A program made the translations under genes and the position numbers. Shown here piece after piece: positions 1 to 5,665 of a stretch of 5,723 nt of DNA (position 1 is its first letter; each line of letters begins with the position of its first letter). The notes under the pieces were generated by a model. The model had not been told where the DNA came from, ran no database searches, and saw nothing but the letters and a program-made list of their open reading frames with translations. The stretch is from an uncultured archaeon (GTDB taxonomy: Archaea; Halobacteriota; Methanosarcinia; Methanotrichales; Methanotrichaceae), in contig CABMDX010000127.1 in NCBI GenBank assembly GCA_902385025.1, positions 1 to 5,723 of the forward strand. Reading direction: 5' to 3'.

Positions 1-2
1 AA

Positions 3-317
3 CGCACTTCGTCTTCACTATCTGAAAGACCCGAAATGCAGGAGCGCACTCTTGCCATAATGGACGTGAGAACAGAGCCTGAATACGCCTCTGGACACCT
101 GATGGATGCGATCAACCTGGATTTCAGGTCTCCTCTCTTTCCTGAGATGATCCTGAATTTGGACCGAAATACGGCATACCACGTCTACTGTCGAACCGGC
201 CACAGATCAGATCGTGCGGTGCAACTCATGTCGAAACTGGGGTTTGTGGAGCTCTATAACCTGGCTGGCGGGATCACTGCCTGGCGAGAAGAGGGCTTTG
301 AGATCCATATCGCCTGA
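3..317 (+). CDS. Rhodanese-like sulfurtransferase, 5' end outside window
   Basis: Single rhodanese domain, a fold that carries sulfane sulfur as a cysteine persulfide, probably in the cytoplasm. Counted from the ATG at 36, the family's first motif is DVRTEPEYASGH (residues 10-21), the active-site loop is CRTGHRS with the catalytic Cys52, and the domain closes with NLAGGITAWREEGFE (75-89). The loop length is that of single-domain rhodaneses of the GlpE/PspE kind. The reading frame stays open from 36 back to base 3, and only nine residues precede DVR if ATG 36 is used, where the family normally has about 15-25. I therefore infer that the true start lies left of the window and that ATG 36 is internal. 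The gene ends in TGA and converges on the membrane-protein gene 56 bases away. The sulfur donor and acceptor cannot be told from sequence; the cysteine desulfurase nearby is a possible partner. Confidence 0.88.
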   Translation, partial: RTSSSLSERPEMQERTLAIMDVRTEPEYASGHLMDAINLDFRSPLFPEMILNLDRNTAYHVYCRTGHRSDRAVQLMSKLGFVELYNLAGGITAWREEGFEIHIA

Positions 318-373
318 GGCTTGCAGAGGCCCTTATCAGATCTTGAGATTCTGTGTTATTTACTGATCAGTTC

Positions 374-625
374 TCATGAGCTGCTCTTTATGCCGATATA
401 CATCATCCAAGCCCCGACGACCACGGTTATCCCAAAGAGCACAGTTCCCTGCAGCAGAAAGTCCCTAGGCAGCTCCAGCAGAACCACGACACCCATGATC
501 ACGCTCCCGGCTCCTATCGCAAGCACTCCGAGCTTTGCAGATATGACATAGACAATAAGGCCCAGATCTATGAGTGCCGCGGCCACCAGAAGCGGCGTTG
601 AGGATATTGGGATGTTCAGGATCAT
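374..625 (-). CDS. Small three-helix membrane protein, unknown function
   Basis: An 83-residue, very hydrophobic protein with three predicted membrane helices, at about residues 10-29, 31-52 and 57-79. The linkers are short (one Lys between helices 1 and 2, a Pro-Arg-Asp turn between 2 and 3) and the C-terminus is a short polar tail ending in three serines. I recognise no family. The gene is more likely real than a chance frame because the hydrophobic blocks are regular, it fills a gap left by the flanking genes, and its start is divergent from the desulfurase with a TATA-like element on the minus strand at the right distance. Upstream of the ATG the minus strand reads AGAGGG nine bases away, a possible ribosome binding site. 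It converges on the rhodanese gene. A partner role in sulfur transport or redox is possible only by neighbourhood and is not supported by motifs. Confidence 0.6.
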   Translation of the reverse strand: MILNIPISSTPLLVAAALIDLGLIVYVISAKLGVLAIGAGSVIMGVVVLLELPRDFLLQGTVLFGITVVVGAWMMYIGIKSSS

Positions 626-646
626 GTTCTAGAACCCTCTTTGCAG

Positions 647-660
647 CATACTTATAGTTT
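647..660 (-). promoter_or_regulatory. Possible TATA box for the small membrane protein
   Basis: The minus strand reads AAACTATAAGTATG here, a fair match to an archaeal TATA box preceded by an A-rich BRE-like stretch. Transcription would begin about 25 bases on, near base 628, almost at the ATG at 625. That implies a leaderless or nearly leaderless mRNA, in which case the GAGGG sequence just upstream of the ATG would not be used. Confidence 0.35.
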
Positions 661-705
661 CTTGTGCCGTTTCCCCGGCCTTTCAGTCTTTCGGCTGCAA
701 GTTCA

Positions 706-718
706 CAATTTATTAACC
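706..718 (+). promoter_or_regulatory. Possible TATA box for the cysteine desulfurase
   Basis: CAATTTATTAACC is the only AT-rich, TATA-like element in the 115-base divergent gap that sits at a workable distance from the desulfurase start. A start site about 25 bases downstream falls near base 737, a few bases before the ATG at 741. No good Shine-Dalgarno sequence lies at normal spacing (GGAAG is 15 bases away), which also fits a leaderless transcript. Confidence 0.4.
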
Positions 719-740
719 TTGGAAGACTCATTTACCGGTT

Positions 741-1901
741 ATGAAGCGCATTTATATGGACCATTCTGCCACAACTCCAGTAGCGCCAGAAGTTTTGGAG
801 GCTATGCTTCCGTATTTCACTGAGAAATTCGGCAATGCATCCAGCCTGCACGGTTTCGGCCTGGAGGCGAAGGAGGCATTGGAGGCCAGCCGGGAGAAGG
901 TCGCCAGGCTGCTGGGAGCAAGGTCTGAAGAGATTATCTTCACCTCCGGAGGGACGGAGTCCGATAATCTGGCGCTGAAGGGCATTGCCTATCGCAACCG
1001 GGAGAAGGGCAAGCATATCATCACCACTGCAATCGAGCACCCGGCCATTCTTGAAACCTGCAGAAATCTGGAGAAGGACGGATTTAGCGTCACCTATCTT
1101 CCAGTTAAAAGAGACGGCATCGTTGATCTGGCGGCCCTGGAAGCAGCGCTGCGCCCAGACACGATCCTCATCTCCGTCATGCATGCCAATAACGAAGTTG
1201 GAACCATTCAGCCCCTGGAGGAGATTGGCCGCGTGGCACGGGAGCGGGACATATTTTTGCATACCGATGCCGTGCAAAGCGTGGGCAAGATTCCGACAAA
1301 CGTTGATGCTCTAGGAGTCGATTCTCTCTCCCTTTCCAGCCATAAGCTCTACGGACCGAAGGGCGTGGGGGCCCTCTATGTCCGCAAAGGCACAAAACTT
1401 GAGAGCATAATTCAGGGCGGAGGGCATGAGCGAGGACTGAGATCAGGAACAGAGAACATAGCCGGCATCGTGGGCCTGGCGAAGGCCGCGGAGCTGGCAG
1501 AAAGAAGCATGACCAAGGAAGCGGAGAGGCTGACGGGCCTTCGCGACCGGCTGTCATCACTGGTTTTGGATAGGGTGAAGGATGCCTGGATCAACGGATC
1601 GATGGAGAGAAGACTTCCCGGAAACCTGAACTTCGGCTTCAGGTATGTCGAGGGCGAGTCGCTGCTGCTCTATCTGGATTCGAAGGGAATAGCCGTGTCC
1701 ACGGGTTCTGCCTGCTCATCCAAGAAGCTGGAGCCCAGTCATGTCCTGCTCTCTCTGGGCCTTGAGCCCGTGGACTGTCACGGCTCTCTGCGCATAACAA
1801 TGGGCATGTCCAACACCTGCGAGGATGTTGATTATGTAGCGCAGTGCATCATCGAGGCGGTGGAGAGATTCCGGGGGATCTCTGCGCTGGGAAGGAGTTA
1901 G
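741..1901 (+). CDS. Class I cysteine desulfurase (NifS/IscS-like)
   Basis: A PLP-dependent aminotransferase-fold enzyme that takes sulfur from L-cysteine, giving alanine and an enzyme persulfide for Fe-S cluster assembly or other thiolation. Its 386 residues match the usual length. Visible landmarks: MDHSATTP (6-13), SGGTESDN for cofactor phosphate binding (69-76), His100 in IEHPA for ring stacking, HAN-NEVGTIQP (148-158), HTDAVQS with Asp176 and Gln179, the PLP lysine Lys202 in SSHKLYGPKG, RSGTEN (234-239), and the persulfide Cys325 in STGSACSSKKLEPSHV (320-335). The loop around Cys325 is the class I (NifS/IscS) form, not the SufS form. ATG 741 is chosen because the conserved N-terminus begins six residues later. 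NifS and IscS cannot be told apart from this window, so no symbol is given. No IscU/NifU scaffold gene follows; an oligo-T terminator and the MACPF gene come next. Confidence 0.95.
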   Translation: MKRIYMDHSATTPVAPEVLEAMLPYFTEKFGNASSLHGFGLEAKEALEASREKVARLLGARSEEIIFTSGGTESDNLALKGIAYRNREKGKHIITTAIEHPAILETCRNLEKDGFSVTYLPVKRDGIVDLAALEAALRPDTILISVMHANNEVGTIQPLEEIGRVARERDIFLHTDAVQSVGKIPTNVDALGVDSLSLSSHKLYGPKGVGALYVRKGTKLESIIQGGGHERGLRSGTENIAGIVGLAKAAELAERSMTKEAERLTGLRDRLSSLVLDRVKDAWINGSMERRLPGNLNFGFRYVEGESLLLYLDSKGIAVSTGSACSSKKLEPSHVLLSLGLEPVDCHGSLRITMGMSNTCEDVDYVAQCIIEAVERFRGISALGRS

Positions 1902-1931
1902 GAGCTAAAAAGGAATGCAGCAAAGACCATT

Positions 1932-1957
1932 GTTTTTTATCTGCCGGACTTTTTTTT
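1932..1957 (+). terminator. Oligo-T terminator after the cysteine desulfurase
   Basis: Two T runs lie 31 and 48 bases past the desulfurase stop: six T at 1933-1938 and eight T at 1950-1957. Archaeal RNA polymerase commonly stops at such runs on the non-template strand without needing a hairpin. They separate the desulfurase transcript from the MACPF operon, whose own promoter follows at about 2004. Confidence 0.6.
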
Positions 1958-2003
1958 AAAAGAACCTTTGGGGTATCTTTTGCCCAACCGCCACTCGTAA
2001 TTA

Positions 2004-2017
2004 GAAAAATTTATATG
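2004..2017 (+). promoter_or_regulatory. Archaeal BRE/TATA promoter of the MACPF operon
   Basis: GAAAAATTTATATG combines an A-rich BRE-like block (2004-2009) with TTTATAT (2010-2016), the best archaeal promoter match in the window. Transcription would start around 2037-2041, giving a leader of about 100 bases before the ATG at 2139. It lies in an AT-rich gap of 237 bases between the desulfurase stop and the MACPF start. Confidence 0.65.
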
Positions 2018-2046
2018 TGTCCGAATGATTGACTTATTTATTTAAT

Positions 2047-2072
2047 TTGACCTGATTTGCAGCAATGGTCAA
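2047..2072 (+). repeat. Inverted repeat in the MACPF leader
   Basis: TTGACC (2047-2052) and GGTCAA (2067-2072) are perfect inverted copies separated by 14 bases. Inside them ATT (2055-2057) can pair with AAT (2064-2066), leaving a two-base bulge and a six-base loop. The element starts a few bases after the predicted transcription start, so it could be a repressor operator in DNA or a hairpin in the 5' leader. The sequence does not decide between these. Confidence 0.4.
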
Positions 2073-2126
2073 CTAAAGTATAACCTGTGAATGGATAAGA
2101 TCAAGCAAGATATAGGGAAAAATATT

Positions 2127-2131
2127 GGAGG
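2127..2131 (+). promoter_or_regulatory. Ribosome binding site deciding the MACPF start
   Basis: GGAGG followed by seven bases and then ATG at 2139 is an ideal Shine-Dalgarno arrangement. The in-frame ATG at 2091 has no such sequence before it. The start is therefore placed at 2139, which removes 16 polar residues from the longest possible reading frame. Confidence 0.85.
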
Positions 2132-2138
2132 AGATAAA

Positions 2139-3770
2139 ATGGGCGTTGCAAATAACTATCTGTCTCAGGCCAATTATGTTGGTCAAGGTTTCGATATTTT
2201 GGGGAGCTTTAATATCTCCGAATCGGTGATTCTTCCGCTTCTGGATCCCATGAAAGCAGGAACAATAGAGTTTAATTTTCTGGGGACGGACTACACTCTC
2301 CCGTCTTATATCATTCCTGCCGAGAATACAGATGGTATCTATTGGGAAGATACCGCAGAGACTCGCGAAGATATCCAAAACTCATTCTCCGTTAAGGCCG
2401 GAGTAAAGGCACGCTACGGAGCGTTCAGCGCTCAGGTCGAGGCGGCTTATGGGTCTGAGTTTGCTCAAAGCAGCCAGTTCTTTTACTCCTATCGCAACTT
2501 CTTTTCTCATATGGCGCAGCTATCCATCAACATAGATGAAGCCAAAAAGGCGCTATCGGACCGCTTTTTGCAGGCATGCGACGAATTGCCCACAAATGCA
2601 GATCCTGAAAATCTACAGGCATTTAGTGATTTTTTCAATGAATTCGGAGTATATTTTGTATCCAAAGTCTCTCTTGGAGCCTCTTTTCAGTATTATGTGG
2701 CACTGAGCAAGGTCTCGACGTTGAAAAAAGAGGAAATCTCTGCCAGCGTAAAATTGGAGTTTAATGCTCTGACATTCGGGGGAGGAATTTCCTCAGAAGT
2801 TAAGAATACCAAAGAATGGAAATCCTATAGCAGCAACCGTCATGTCAATATAACGGTCACTGGCGGAGATCCTGCCTACATTGCAAGATTGGGCAGTATG
2901 GACCCCAGCGACCCCAGCTCAGCGACTGTGGCACTTTACGACTTGTGGGCACAATCCATAGACTCGAACCCTGCGATTGCGGACTTTTCCCTCAATGGAA
3001 TCTGGGATCTAATACCGGATGAGAATAAGTCGAACGCAGCCCTTCAGGCATTCGAATCAATGCAGTTGTCATTTAGGCCGCGATTATTCATAGAGACGAG
3101 CGCCGAAAGGGGCACATGTCCGACAGTGATCCTCCAAAGCCCACTAAATCCGGAAAAGCCACCGAAATATCCTCTTGGTTATCAGTTGATCGTACTGGAT
3201 CGCACCAAGGTCTCACCTGAGGGGGTGCTCTTGAACCGCTATTATGGTGTGCCAGAGGACTCCCTTTACGAACGATGCGAGGCTATGTACGATCAGATGA
3301 TGAATGACATTAAGTCTGGAAACTTCAATACCAATAAATATGTCTTGATCTTGGTCAGCTATGGATGGAGCAGCAATGCTCCCCCGAACAGCACGATTTA
3401 CCCCTTTTTACTATCAGCAGGTGGCGGATCGAAATTGATAAACTGGGTCGAATATGCTGATCCAGGCAGTTATATGGAAGCACATACGGGGACTTATATA
3501 CTTGTGGGAATCCCGCAAATGGGAAATGGAACCGGAGTTGAGAATTACTCTTCTGGCTGGTACAACTACGTGCCGGTATTGCAGGAGGTCTATTTCTATA
3601 AAATGAGAGGAAGCAAGCTGTATCTGCCCTCTATAGGTCCTTCAAGCAAGACTTCCACCAGTGTCGCTTCATTAAGCGAAGTGTTTCCTGGGGCAGCAAG
3701 ACACGAGGTTTCAAGAACCTATTTGGTCAAAGGAAAGAGCAGGGCATTCGTCAAGAATATCGAAAAATAG
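2139..3770 (+). CDS. MACPF (perforin-type) protein with ILEI/PANDER-like C-terminus
   Basis: Predicted pore-forming protein of 543 residues. The MACPF signature (Y/W-G-T/S-H-F/Y, six residues, G-G) appears as FGVYF-VSKVSL-GA at 169-181: exact spacing, but His is Tyr and the last Gly is Ala. Before it, residues 82-108 alternate polar and apolar like the first membrane-hairpin strands and contain the family-like RYGAFSAQVEAAYGS. After it, 198-222 look like the second hairpin, followed by ITVTGGDP (238-245), also typical of the family. An N-terminal GQGFDILGSF (15-24) resembles the start of other MACPF proteins. Residues about 345-490 look like an ILEI/PANDER-like domain: GYQLIVLDR, a helix (373-393), YVLILVSYGW, AGGGSKLINWV, YILVGIPQMGNG-GVEN. 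No signal peptide or membrane anchor is visible, so its export route is unknown; the tail is basic. It heads an operon with a glycosyltransferase 16 bases on. Target membrane and role (defence, competition, surface) are unknown. Confidence 0.85.
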   Translation: MGVANNYLSQANYVGQGFDILGSFNISESVILPLLDPMKAGTIEFNFLGTDYTLPSYIIPAENTDGIYWEDTAETREDIQNSFSVKAGVKARYGAFSAQVEAAYGSEFAQSSQFFYSYRNFFSHMAQLSINIDEAKKALSDRFLQACDELPTNADPENLQAFSDFFNEFGVYFVSKVSLGASFQYYVALSKVSTLKKEEISASVKLEFNALTFGGGISSEVKNTKEWKSYSSNRHVNITVTGGDPAYIARLGSMDPSDPSSATVALYDLWAQSIDSNPAIADFSLNGIWDLIPDENKSNAALQAFESMQLSFRPRLFIETSAERGTCPTVILQSPLNPEKPPKYPLGYQLIVLDRTKVSPEGVLLNRYYGVPEDSLYERCEAMYDQMMNDIKSGNFNTNKYVLILVSYGWSSNAPPNSTIYPFLLSAGGGSKLINWVEYADPGSYMEAHTGTYILVGIPQMGNGTGVENYSSGWYNYVPVLQEVYFYKMRGSKLYLPSIGPSSKTSTSVASLSEVFPGAARHEVSRTYLVKGKSRAFVKNIEK

Positions 3771-3786
3771 CCCTGCAAAGCAAGAG

Positions 3787-5055
3787 ATGCAAGATCAGGA
3801 TTCGAGGAATCTGCCGGGCTCTGTCAGGCCGAAACCCAGACTGCTTGTGATCGGCCAGGCAGTCAACCCAACGGGCTATGCGAGGGTCATTCATAGCGTG
3901 CTCGCCGAAATTACAGAAAAATATGAGATCCATCATTTCGGTTTAAACTATAAAGGCGAGAAGATAACTAAACCCTGGATAATTCACCCTAACCGGCTTC
4001 CGGGTGATATTCATGGAGCAAAGCAGATTCCTCGTTTGATCCAAGATCTCAAACCCGATTTGATTTGGATTGTGCATGACCTCTATCTATTCTCATTGCT
4101 AAAGCAGTACGTTTCCTTTGGGTCTTTGGGATGCAAGACGATCGCTTACGCTCCAATTGAAAACCGGATTGTAAAGGAGCACAAGCTCAGGGATATTCAG
4201 AGCCTCGACTGTCTGGTGCTCTATAATGAATATGCAAAATGCGAGGTATCCAGGGCTTATTCTGCTTCTTTCGAGGGTCGCGAGAGGCCAAAAAATCCAT
4301 CATTGAGGGTAATTGGACATGGCACTGATCCAAAAAGATTTTATCCCCTAATCTCCGATCATACGAAGGCTGATTTGCATGCCAATCGGATTTTCGCTCG
4401 CCAAAAATTGTTTCCAAATCGCCCGGAGCTATCTGACGCATTCATAGTGCTCAATGCAAATCGCAACTCGATGCGCAAAAGAATTGATCTAACGCTGAAG
4501 GCATTTGAGATATTTGCCAAAGATAAGCCGGAAAGCGTATATCTCTTCTTGCATATGGGGATGAGCGATAGAGGATGCGATATCCTGGAAATGGCTGAAA
4601 AACTGGGCATCGTCGATCGTCTTCTGCTTACCAGCGCACGAGCGGAGAGACCTGATGTGGATGATGATTCTTTAAACCTGATTTACAACGCCTGCGATGT
4701 GGGCCTCAATACCTCCACTGGCGAAGGATGGGGCCTGGTTGCTTTCGAGCATGCAGCAACAGGCGCTGCACAGATCATGCCGGCTCATGGAACCTGCAAG
4801 GAGCTCTGGGAAAGAGCGGCTGTGCTCATTGAACCCTCTTCATATGAGAAGGACAATTTCGACTTTGTTGTCCATGGAATAGTTGCTCCAGAGAGCGTAG
4901 CTTCGACTTTGAATGCGATTTATCACAATCCAGCACTGCTGCATAGCTTATCTATCAGTGCCTATGAAAGGGCAATTTCTGCAAGGCAGGATTGGACAGT
5001 TATTGCTAATCAATGGGATAGCATCTTCCAGGACGCTCTGGCAAATAGATTGTGA
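3787..5055 (+). CDS. GT4-type glycosyltransferase (GT-B fold)
   Basis: A 422-residue sugar transferase expected to use a nucleotide-activated donor in the cytoplasm. The N-terminal acceptor domain opens with KPRLLVIGQAVNPTGYARV (16-34), a beta strand plus the glycine loop usual in GT-B enzymes, with DLIWIVHDLY at 91-100. The inter-domain segment VIGHGTDPKRFYP (175-187) corresponds to the NGVD-RFYP stretch of the family. The C-terminal donor domain has NRNSMRKRIDLTLKAF (225-240), with the basic residues that bind donor phosphates, then NACDVGLNTSTGEGWGLVAFE, where Glu313 and Glu321 form the EX7E motif, and ATGAAQIMPAHG. All catalytic landmarks are present. No signal peptide or membrane segment is seen. 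ATG 3787 follows the MACPF stop by 16 bases with only a weak AAGAG-like site, consistent with an operon. Acceptor and sugar are unknown; modification of the MACPF protein or of a surface glycan is a guess from position. Confidence 0.9.
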   Translation: MQDQDSRNLPGSVRPKPRLLVIGQAVNPTGYARVIHSVLAEITEKYEIHHFGLNYKGEKITKPWIIHPNRLPGDIHGAKQIPRLIQDLKPDLIWIVHDLYLFSLLKQYVSFGSLGCKTIAYAPIENRIVKEHKLRDIQSLDCLVLYNEYAKCEVSRAYSASFEGRERPKNPSLRVIGHGTDPKRFYPLISDHTKADLHANRIFARQKLFPNRPELSDAFIVLNANRNSMRKRIDLTLKAFEIFAKDKPESVYLFLHMGMSDRGCDILEMAEKLGIVDRLLLTSARAERPDVDDDSLNLIYNACDVGLNTSTGEGWGLVAFEHAATGAAQIMPAHGTCKELWERAAVLIEPSSYEKDNFDFVVHGIVAPESVASTLNAIYHNPALLHSLSISAYERAISARQDWTVIANQWDSIFQDALANRL

Positions 5056-5092
5056 CAATCGGAAAGAATATGCAGTTAATCCGCCATCGGCG

Positions 5093-5545
5093 TCAATGCT
5101 CGGCTGCTTTCCTGGCAGACACCGCCAGTCCTCGCTTTATCTGCAGCATCTCCTCGGGCGCAAGCATTGCCGTGCCCGTAGCCAGCAGCCGGTCATTGCC
5201 GTCCACAACCAAAACCTCTTCGCCTGCCCGCACCTCCGGGTCCACGCTCAGAACGTGCTTTGCAAAGACGTTGCCTCCTTTCACAACGAATGGAGCTGCT
5301 TCATCCGAGGCCACAATCCTGAGGCGGGGCTGGGGAAAAAGGGCATGCAGCCGCTGTGCACCGAGCATGCTCAGCGTGAGAAGGCCGTCGCTCGCGCGAA
5401 CGGTGGCAATCCTCTCTTTTCCCGAGAATAGATACCTCAATCGGCGTGTTTTGGAGAGGCTGTAGGTTGTATCCTCTGGAAAGAGAGCCCGGCCCGCACC
5501 CCGGCCAAATTGAAAGTCGGCTATGATTCTGGCGCGCTTTAGCAT
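5093..5545 (-). CDS. PUA-domain RNA-binding protein (archaeal COG1370-like)
   Basis: A 150-residue protein resembling the stand-alone relatives of the C-terminal part of archaeosine tRNA-guanine transglycosylase. An N-terminal half (IADFQFGRGAGRALFP, residues 8-23, then RLRYLFSGKERIATVRASDGLLTLS, with strands at about 35-60) is followed by a PUA domain at about 72-145: RLRIVASDEAAPFVVKGGNVFAKHV, then EVRAGEEVLVVD and LLATGTAMLAPEEM, the standard PUA strand order. PUA domains bind structured RNA, commonly in tRNA or rRNA modification. No catalytic residues of the transglycosylase are present, so it is probably an RNA-binding accessory protein of unknown target. It is GC-rich (63% in one sampled 60-base stretch) and converges on the glycosyltransferase with 37 bases between stops. 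A TATA box lies about 27 bases from the ATG, pointing to a leaderless mRNA. The family assignment is from memory of motif patterns. Confidence 0.88.
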   Translation of the reverse strand: MLKRARIIADFQFGRGAGRALFPEDTTYSLSKTRRLRYLFSGKERIATVRASDGLLTLSMLGAQRLHALFPQPRLRIVASDEAAPFVVKGGNVFAKHVLSVDPEVRAGEEVLVVDGNDRLLATGTAMLAPEEMLQIKRGLAVSARKAAEH

Positions 5546-5568
5546 GAAGAGTACCTGGACCCATGCAG

Positions 5569-5580
5569 TATAAAAAAGAG
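5569..5580 (-). promoter_or_regulatory. TATA box for the PUA-domain gene, likely leaderless
   Basis: The minus strand reads CTCTTTTTTATA, a good archaeal TATA box centred about 27 bases before the ATG at 5545. The transcript would start at or within a few bases of the start codon. The same TATAAAAAA can be read on the plus strand, where it would place a start near 5597 and could serve the divergent DJ-1/PfpI gene with a leader of about 70 bases. Confidence 0.5.
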
Positions 5581-5651
5581 TTGTTATGGCACTAGAAATG
5601 ATCGTCCAAAAGGTCTTTCATCTTTCTCTCCTTTCTATTCGATTGTCGCTT

Positions 5652-5657
5652 GAGGAG
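5652..5657 (+). promoter_or_regulatory. Ribosome binding site of the DJ-1/PfpI gene
   Basis: GAGGAG lies eight bases before the ATG at 5666. The spacing is normal and it supports this start for the partial gene at the right edge. Confidence 0.7.
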
Positions 5658-5665
5658 TTGCCAAA

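Noticed and set aside
336..370. ATCAG...CTGAT inverted copies in the gap between the rhodanese and membrane-protein genes
   Set aside because: Only five bases with a wide spacer and no T run beside it; not enough to call a terminator or operator.
465..731. 88-codon minus-strand frame overlapping the small membrane protein
   Set aside because: Polar, motif-free translation, whereas the alternative frame encodes three regular hydrophobic helices.
732..1277. 181-codon open frame on the minus strand inside the desulfurase
   Set aside because: It lies antisense to a gene with all family motifs in place, has no recognisable domain and is explained by the GC-rich coding strand.
1177..1560. 127-codon minus-strand frame rich in Pro, Arg and Cys
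   Set aside because: Low-complexity translation typical of the antisense of a GC-rich gene; overlaps the desulfurase active-site region.
1968..1987. TTGGG-N10-CCCAA hairpin after the desulfurase
   Set aside because: A five-base-pair stem with a ten-base loop is too weak, and it lies past the T runs, so it does not help termination.
2073..2378. 101-codon minus-strand frame across the MACPF start
   Set aside because: It would run antisense through the promoter-leader and the start of the MACPF gene, with no motif or ribosome binding site to support it.
2139..3770. Six N-X-S/T sequons in the MACPF protein as a sign of N-glycosylation by the neighbouring enzyme
   Set aside because: The count is about what chance gives for an asparagine-rich protein of this length, and no export signal is visible.
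4913..5431. 172-codon plus-strand frame spanning the glycosyltransferase end and PUA gene
   Set aside because: It overlaps two well-supported genes in other frames, and its His/Gln/Arg-rich translation resembles no protein.
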